Positions 7,987-10,717 of a stretch of 10,717 nucleotides of DNA are shown here, in pieces. Each line of letters begins with the position of its first letter. Within the stretch, counting starts at the first letter, position 1. The position numbers and the translations under genes are program-made. The notes below the pieces were generated by a model, which worked only from the letters and a program-made list of their open reading frames with translations, did no database searches and had not been told where the DNA came from. The DNA lies in assembly GCA_044375105.1 (NCBI GenBank), contig JBILNK010000153.1:1-10717 (forward strand), given 5' to 3'. This DNA is from JBIKLM01 sp044375105 (GTDB lineage: Bacteria; Planctomycetota; UBA1135; GCA-002686595).

Positions 7987-8003
7987 GCTCCGCTGCGCGG
8001 AGC
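7987..8003. other. Short perfect hairpin downstream of the kinase gene
   Basis: GCTCCGC (7987-7993), loop TGC, GCGGAGC (7997-8003): a 7-bp stem 20 bases past the stop of the minus-strand kinase gene. There is no T-tract. It may mark the 3' end of that transcript, but such stems are common by chance at this GC content. Confidence 0.3.
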
Positions 8004-8023
8004 AGCGCTCGCTGCGGCCGAGG

Positions 8024-8995
8024 TCAAAGATCCCGCGGCCGCCGGCCCAGCAACGCTTCGAGGGCCCAGCCCAGGCGGTGCAGGGCCAGGCCACGGCGGT
8101 GGCGCCGCTCCACGGCGCGCCAGAGGGGGAACCAGCGGCGCCGAGCGCCGGCCCACGGCTCCGGCGGCGGGCCCCCGAGGTCCGCGAAGCGCGCCGAGGG
8201 CGGCGCGGGCTCCAGGGCGCGTTGGGCCGAGCCGGCGGCGAAGGCGCGCAGGAATCGGGCCCGATCGGCCCGCGACAGAGCTGCGCGCAGCCCTGGGCGC
8301 CGCGCGATGTGGCGCCACAGCCGCGCCAGCAGGGCCTCGCGGCGCACCGCGGCCAGGGGCTCTTCGAGGCGCGATTTGTCGAGGTCCAGCACCCACAGGG
8401 CCCCGTCGCCGACGGGCCCCGGGGCCAGCAGGAAGTTCCGCGGGGTCAGGTCCGCATGCTCGAAACCGGAGGCCATCCAAGCGCCCAGGTTGTGGCCCAG
8501 GCGCTCGATCCAGCGACGCTTGCGCTCCGCGCCCGGCGCGCCGCGATCGACGCCCTGCAGCCAGCTCGAAAGATCCACGGCGCCTTCGATGCGGCGCGTG
8601 CAAAGTTCGAGCTCGAAACGGCGACCGCGCTGCCGAGCGCGGGCGAAGAGCACCTCGGGGGTCGGGAGGCCGGCGGCGCGCAGACGCTCGGACAGGGCCA
8701 GCTCCGCAAAGGGCCGCGCCGGGTCCCGGAAGCCGAGGCCCAGATGGCGCGCCAGGCCGCCGCGGGCGAAGGATCTGAGCAGCGCGCGCTCATCGCCCAG
8801 CCGGAAACCCCGCAGGGGCTGGCGACCGGCGATGCCGCTCGCTTCGAGGGGACCGTTGCGAGCGGGCCCGAAGCCGGCCGCGCACAGGGCCGCCCGCGCC
8901 GACTCCCGCACCATCCAAGCTCGCCCGGGACCGTCGAGCTCGAAGCGATAGCCGGCGGGCGTGTCGGCGGCCAGGGAGTGGAGCGAGCGCGGCAT
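8024..8995 (-). CDS. KdkA-like lipopolysaccharide core (Kdo) kinase family protein
   Basis: Predicted cytoplasmic or membrane-associated small-molecule kinase of the lipopolysaccharide kinase (Kdo/WaaP) family. KdkA phosphorylates Kdo in the LPS inner core using ATP. 323 residues from the ATG at 8995. Visible motifs are RALLRSFARGGLARHL (70-84ff), matching the N-lobe stretch with the RGG signature of Kdo kinases; AELALSERLRAAGLPTPEVL (97-116), which resembles their usual second-strand/helix region; the catalytic loop HADLTPRNFLL (180-190) with Asp182 and Asn187; and the metal-binding WVLDLDKS (201-208) with Asp204. The C-terminal 70 residues are Arg-rich and helical-looking, compatible with membrane-surface association. 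The frame continues 51 codons upstream to an ATG at 9148, but that extension crosses the terminator hairpin and has no family match, so I start at 8995. No Shine-Dalgarno is obvious. No other LPS gene is in view. The exact substrate (Kdo or a heptose) is inferred from motif similarity. Confidence 0.85.
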   Translation of the reverse strand: MPRSLHSLAADTPAGYRFELDGPGRAWMVRESARAALCAAGFGPARNGPLEASGIAGRQPLRGFRLGDERALLRSFARGGLARHLGLGFRDPARPFAELALSERLRAAGLPTPEVLFARARQRGRRFELELCTRRIEGAVDLSSWLQGVDRGAPGAERKRRWIERLGHNLGAWMASGFEHADLTPRNFLLAPGPVGDGALWVLDLDKSRLEEPLAAVRREALLARLWRHIARRPGLRAALSRADRARFLRAFAAGSAQRALEPAPPSARFADLGGPPPEPWAGARRRWFPLWRAVERRHRRGLALHRLGWALEALLGRRPRDL

Positions 8996-9055
8996 GGCGT
9001 TCGAAGACCGGTCGTGCCGCCCGGCGTGTGGGCCGGGGCCGCGGCTCGGCGCTGG

Positions 9056-9070
9056 ACCGAGACGCTCGGT
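9056..9070. other. Inverted repeat, 6-bp stem
   Basis: ACCGAG (9056-9061), loop ACG, CTCGGT (9065-9070). It lies between the terminator and the kinase start, within the likely kinase promoter or leader. It could be a small operator or a leader hairpin, or chance. Confidence 0.35.
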
Positions 9071-9084
9071 GCTCAGAAGTTGAG

Positions 9085-9109
9085 AAAAAAATCGGCGCGC
9101 AGCGCCGAT
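9085..9109 (-). terminator. Rho-independent terminator of the Arg-rich tail gene
   Basis: On the minus strand a perfect 8-bp stem (ATCGGCGC / GCGCCGAT, 9109-9102 with 9098-9091) with a TGC loop is followed directly by seven T's (9091-9085 read as A's on the plus strand). This is a textbook intrinsic terminator about 100 bases after the stop at 9212. The A/T run is the longest in this part of an otherwise very GC-rich window, which makes chance unlikely. It separates the tail gene from the kinase gene. Confidence 0.85.
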
Positions 9110-9121
9110 CCCAGCCTCCGT

Positions 9122-9139
9122 GGCCGCCGGATGGCGGCC
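9122..9139. other. Inverted repeat, 7-bp stem in the 3' flank of the tail gene
   Basis: GGCCGCC (9122-9128), loop GGAT, GGCGGCC (9133-9139). It has no T-tract. It is located just upstream, in the minus-strand direction, of the intrinsic terminator. Confidence 0.4.
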
Positions 9140-9169
9140 CAACGGCATGCTGACAGGCTGGTCTCGCAG

Positions 9170-9204
9170 CTCGGGCGCCGCCCGAGTCGATTTCTTCTTC
9201 TTCT
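9170..9204. other. Inverted repeat followed on the plus strand by a T-rich tract
   Basis: CTCGGGC (9170-9176), loop GCC, GCCCGAG (9180-9186), then on the plus strand TCGATTTCTTCTTCTTCT. This has terminator-like form for plus-strand transcription, but the nearest plus-strand gene ends over 1.2 kb away. On the minus strand it is the first hairpin after the stop of the tail gene. Confidence 0.4.
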
Positions 9205-9211
9205 CAGCCCG

Positions 9212-10717
9212 TCACAGGATGCCGGTGCCGAAACCGTCGTCGTCGGCAGGCGGCGGCGGAGCCGGACGGGGCGCCGGGGGACGGGCGGGCGGAGCCTCCG
9301 GCTGCACGCGGGGCTGGGCCTTGGGCGGGCCTTGGAAGATGCCCAGACCGAACGAGCCGTCCTCCGCGGGGGCTTCGGGGGCGCGCGGGGTCGCGGGCGG
9401 GACCGGGCGCGGTTCGGCGCGCTGGATCCGGGCGGTCACCGGCGGGCGGGCGCCCGGACCTTCCTCGGAGAAACGGCCGCGGGGGCGCTCCTCGCGCGGG
9501 CCGCGGTCTTCGCGCAACGGACGATCTTCACGCGGACGATCTTCACGCGGACGATCTTCACGCGGACGATCTTCACGCGGACGATCTTCACGCGGACGAT
9601 CTTCCCGATAGCCGTGCTCCTCGCGCACCGGCTCTCGGCGCGGAGCGCGCTCGTCGCGGTAGCCACGTTCCTCGCGCACAGGGCGCTCCTCACGGGCGGG
9701 CCGTTCATCGCGCAAGGGCCGTTCATCGCGCACGGGGCGTTCATCGCGCACGGGGCGTTCATCGCGCACGGGGCGTTCATCGCGCACGGTGCGCTCGTCG
9801 CGCACGGGCCGTTCGTCGCGCACGGGCCGTTCGTCGCGCACCGGCCGGTCGTCGCGGGCGAAGCGGGGTTCGCGCTCCTCGCGGCCGCGGCCGCGGTCCT
9901 CGCGCGGGGCCCGGTTTTCGAAGGCTGCGGAGTCCTCGCGGACCGGACGGCCCTCGCGGGGCGCGCCCGCCTGGGGCGCGCGGTCGAAACGACCCCCGCG
10001 CCCCCCGAATTCCGCCGCCTCGCCGCGCTCGACACGCTCCGCCTCGCGCGGCCGATCCTCGCGGGCTCCGCGCTCGAAGCGCTCGCCGCGCGCCGCGGCC
10101 GGTGCGCGCTCGAAGCCGGCGGACTGCTGCTCGTCGCGCGGGAAGCGCGCGGCGCCCTCGCGCCGCTCGCGCCAATCGGCGCGCTGGCCGCCCTCGCCAG
10201 CCAAGCGCCCCGGGGGCGTGCCGCGCGGGGTCTCGGCCGCCTCGCGGACGGGACGGGTTTCGTCGCGGGAGGCCCAGGCGCTGCGTTCGGAGCCGCGGTC
10301 ACTCAAACGCGGCGCCCCGCGCTCCGGGGGCCGCGCCTGGCGCGCTTCGTCCGCGCGGAAATCGGGCTCCTCCGGGGGTTCTTCCGATTCTTCTGCAGAG
10401 ACCTCGGAAGACTCGAGGGGCCCTCCATCGCCGAACTCGCGGCGCCCGCGCCGGCCGCGGCGGCGGCGGCGGCGGCGCTGCTCGCCCGCTTCGCCGCCGA
10501 GTTCGGCACCCGCGGGCTGGTCTTGACTCGGCCCCTCGATGTCCTCCGCGTCCTCCGCGGGCTCCTCGGCCGACTCCCCGGCGAACTCCTCCACCGGCCG
10601 GCTCCAAGCTCCGCGAGCCGGCGCGCCGCGCTCGGGCCGCCGCGGGCCGCCGCGCTCGCTGCGGCCGCGCGGGCCGCCGCCCTGGAAGCCGCGCCGCTCG
10701 GGCTCCTCGCCGTCGTC
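9212..10717 (-). CDS. Disordered Arg-rich tail of a probable RNA-associated protein, C-terminal part (cut by right window edge)
   Basis: 501 codons plus stop are visible, open to the edge; no folded domain is in the window. Reading N to C: RG/RGG-rich stretch (10717-10600), acidic patch, a poly-arginine block RRRRRRRGRRGRR at 10477-10439, a second acidic patch (SAEESEEPPEEP), a long R/E/D/G mixed-charge region, ten hexads of the VRDERP type (9841-9662), six REDRP pentads (9607-9518), a Pro-rich segment, and the terminal DDDGFGTGIL. The tail has no Cys and only one Lys (in GPPKAQ), so its positive charge is almost all Arg. Such tails occur on RNase E/G, DEAD-box helicases and pseudouridine synthases; the poly-Arg/Gly block recalls RNase E-like proteins, but I cannot choose. 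The frame is supported by codon bias, the in-frame repeats and the terminator at 9085-9109. The GTG at 10594 is not the true start, because similar composition continues upstream. Confidence 0.8.
   Translation of the reverse strand, partial: DDGEEPERRGFQGGGPRGRSERGGPRRPERGAPARGAWSRPVEEFAGESAEEPAEDAEDIEGPSQDQPAGAELGGEAGEQRRRRRRRGRRGRREFGDGGPLESSEVSAEESEEPPEEPDFRADEARQARPPERGAPRLSDRGSERSAWASRDETRPVREAAETPRGTPPGRLAGEGGQRADWRERREGAARFPRDEQQSAGFERAPAAARGERFERGAREDRPREAERVERGEAAEFGGRGGRFDRAPQAGAPREGRPVREDSAAFENRAPREDRGRGREEREPRFARDDRPVRDERPVRDERPVRDERTVRDERPVRDERPVRDERPVRDERPLRDERPAREERPVREERGYRDERAPRREPVREEHGYREDRPREDRPREDRPREDRPREDRPREDRPLREDRGPREERPRGRFSEEGPGARPPVTARIQRAEPRPVPPATPRAPEAPAEDGSFGLGIFQGPPKAQPRVQPEAPPARPPAPRPAPPPPADDDGFGTGIL
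9518..9607 (-). repeat. 15-bp tandem repeat coding for six REDRP pentapeptides
   Basis: Six in-frame 15-bp units. Five copies of ACGATCTTCACGCGG (plus strand, 9521-9595) are identical at the nucleotide level, third positions included. That points to recent expansion by slippage or unequal recombination, not long selection on the peptide. The period is a multiple of three, so copy-number change keeps the frame. Confidence 0.95.
9662..9841 (-). repeat. 18-bp tandem repeat coding for ten VRDERP-type hexapeptides
   Basis: Ten in-frame 18-bp units. From 9841 down they read VRDERP, VRDERP, VRDERT, four VRDERP, LRDERP, AREERP and VREERG. The middle copies are nearly identical in DNA (unit GTTCATCGCGCACGGGGC at 9721-9738), while copies at both ends have drifted, the usual pattern of an array growing from its centre. 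It is separated from the 15-bp array by about 54 bases of degenerate related sequence. Confidence 0.95.

Larger units (their letters stand above)
8996..9211. other. Intergenic region with four hairpins between the kinase gene and the Arg-rich tail gene
   Basis: 216 bases between two minus-strand genes. It must hold the 3' untranslated region of the upstream gene and the promoter of the kinase gene, which should lie at about 8996-9084. I cannot identify a -35/-10 pair. Four short inverted repeats occur within 131 bases: 9056-9070, 9091-9109, 9122-9139 and 9170-9186. Confidence 0.6.

Noticed and set aside
6610..8094. Upstream extension of the sbtA frame across the glycosylasparaginase gene
   Set aside because: The extension is antisense to a clear Ntn hydrolase, and SbtA homologues start just before NPTLLFF, as the ATG at 6609 gives.
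6687..8951. Plus-strand 754-codon frame covering the asparaginase and the antisense of the kinase
   Set aside because: It crosses the stop of the asparaginase in another frame and runs antisense to the kinase catalytic motifs; its composition is shadow-like.
9518..9841. CRISPR-like array
   Set aside because: The units are contiguous with no unique spacers, have periods of 15 and 18 bp, and code in frame.
9436..10302. Alternative minus-strand frame with Cys-containing repeats (CATNGP, CAMNAP)
   Set aside because: The periodic peptide is just the 18-bp and 15-bp DNA repeats read in a shifted frame. The frame ending at 9212 has the better codon bias, continues to the edge and is followed by a terminator.

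Overview
The window comes from a very GC-rich bacterium (about 70% GC or more by eye). Third codon positions are almost always G or C, so nearly every frame stays open over long stretches and many open frames are shadows. I assigned genes from protein family motifs, not from frame length. A Kdo-kinase-like gene implies a Gram-negative envelope with LPS. The transglutaminase-hydrolase fusion and the type of MFS protein recall Planctomycetota or other high-GC Gram-negative lineages such as myxobacteria, but the phylum is a guess. I see no rRNA, tRNA, CRISPR array, transposase, integrase or other mobile-element gene.

Layout from left to right. At 1-1564 (minus, cut by the left edge) lies the N-terminal two thirds of a secreted dipeptidyl-peptidase-IV-type S9 peptidase. 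After a roughly 400-base divergent spacer come two plus-strand genes 46 bases apart: an MFS transporter (1976-3343) and an exported two-enzyme fusion with a transglutaminase-like domain followed by an alpha/beta-hydrolase domain (3390-5624). Converging on it is a compact SbtA-family sodium-dependent bicarbonate transporter (5650-6609, minus). Divergent from sbtA is a glycosylasparaginase-family Ntn hydrolase with a twin-arginine leader (6820-7899, plus). Converging on that is a KdkA-like LPS-core kinase (8024-8995, minus). The right end (9212-10717, minus, cut by the right edge) is the long, disordered, arginine-rich tail of a protein whose folded part is outside the window. It holds 18-bp and 15-bp in-frame tandem repeats and ends in a motif of the form DGFGTGIL that has a near-copy about 40 residues upstream. 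A good intrinsic terminator for this gene lies at 9085-9109, inside a cluster of four short hairpins.

Together the window looks mostly like ordinary chromosomal housekeeping and accessory content: three exported hydrolases acting on peptide, glycopeptide or ester bonds, two transporters, one LPS-modifying kinase and one probable RNA-associated protein. No shared pathway is evident beyond the possible MFS/fusion-enzyme operon. The items most worth a second look are the transglutaminase-hydrolase fusion, the SbtA without a visible SbtB partner, and the repeat-rich tail with its duplicated terminal motif and hairpin-rich 3' flank.
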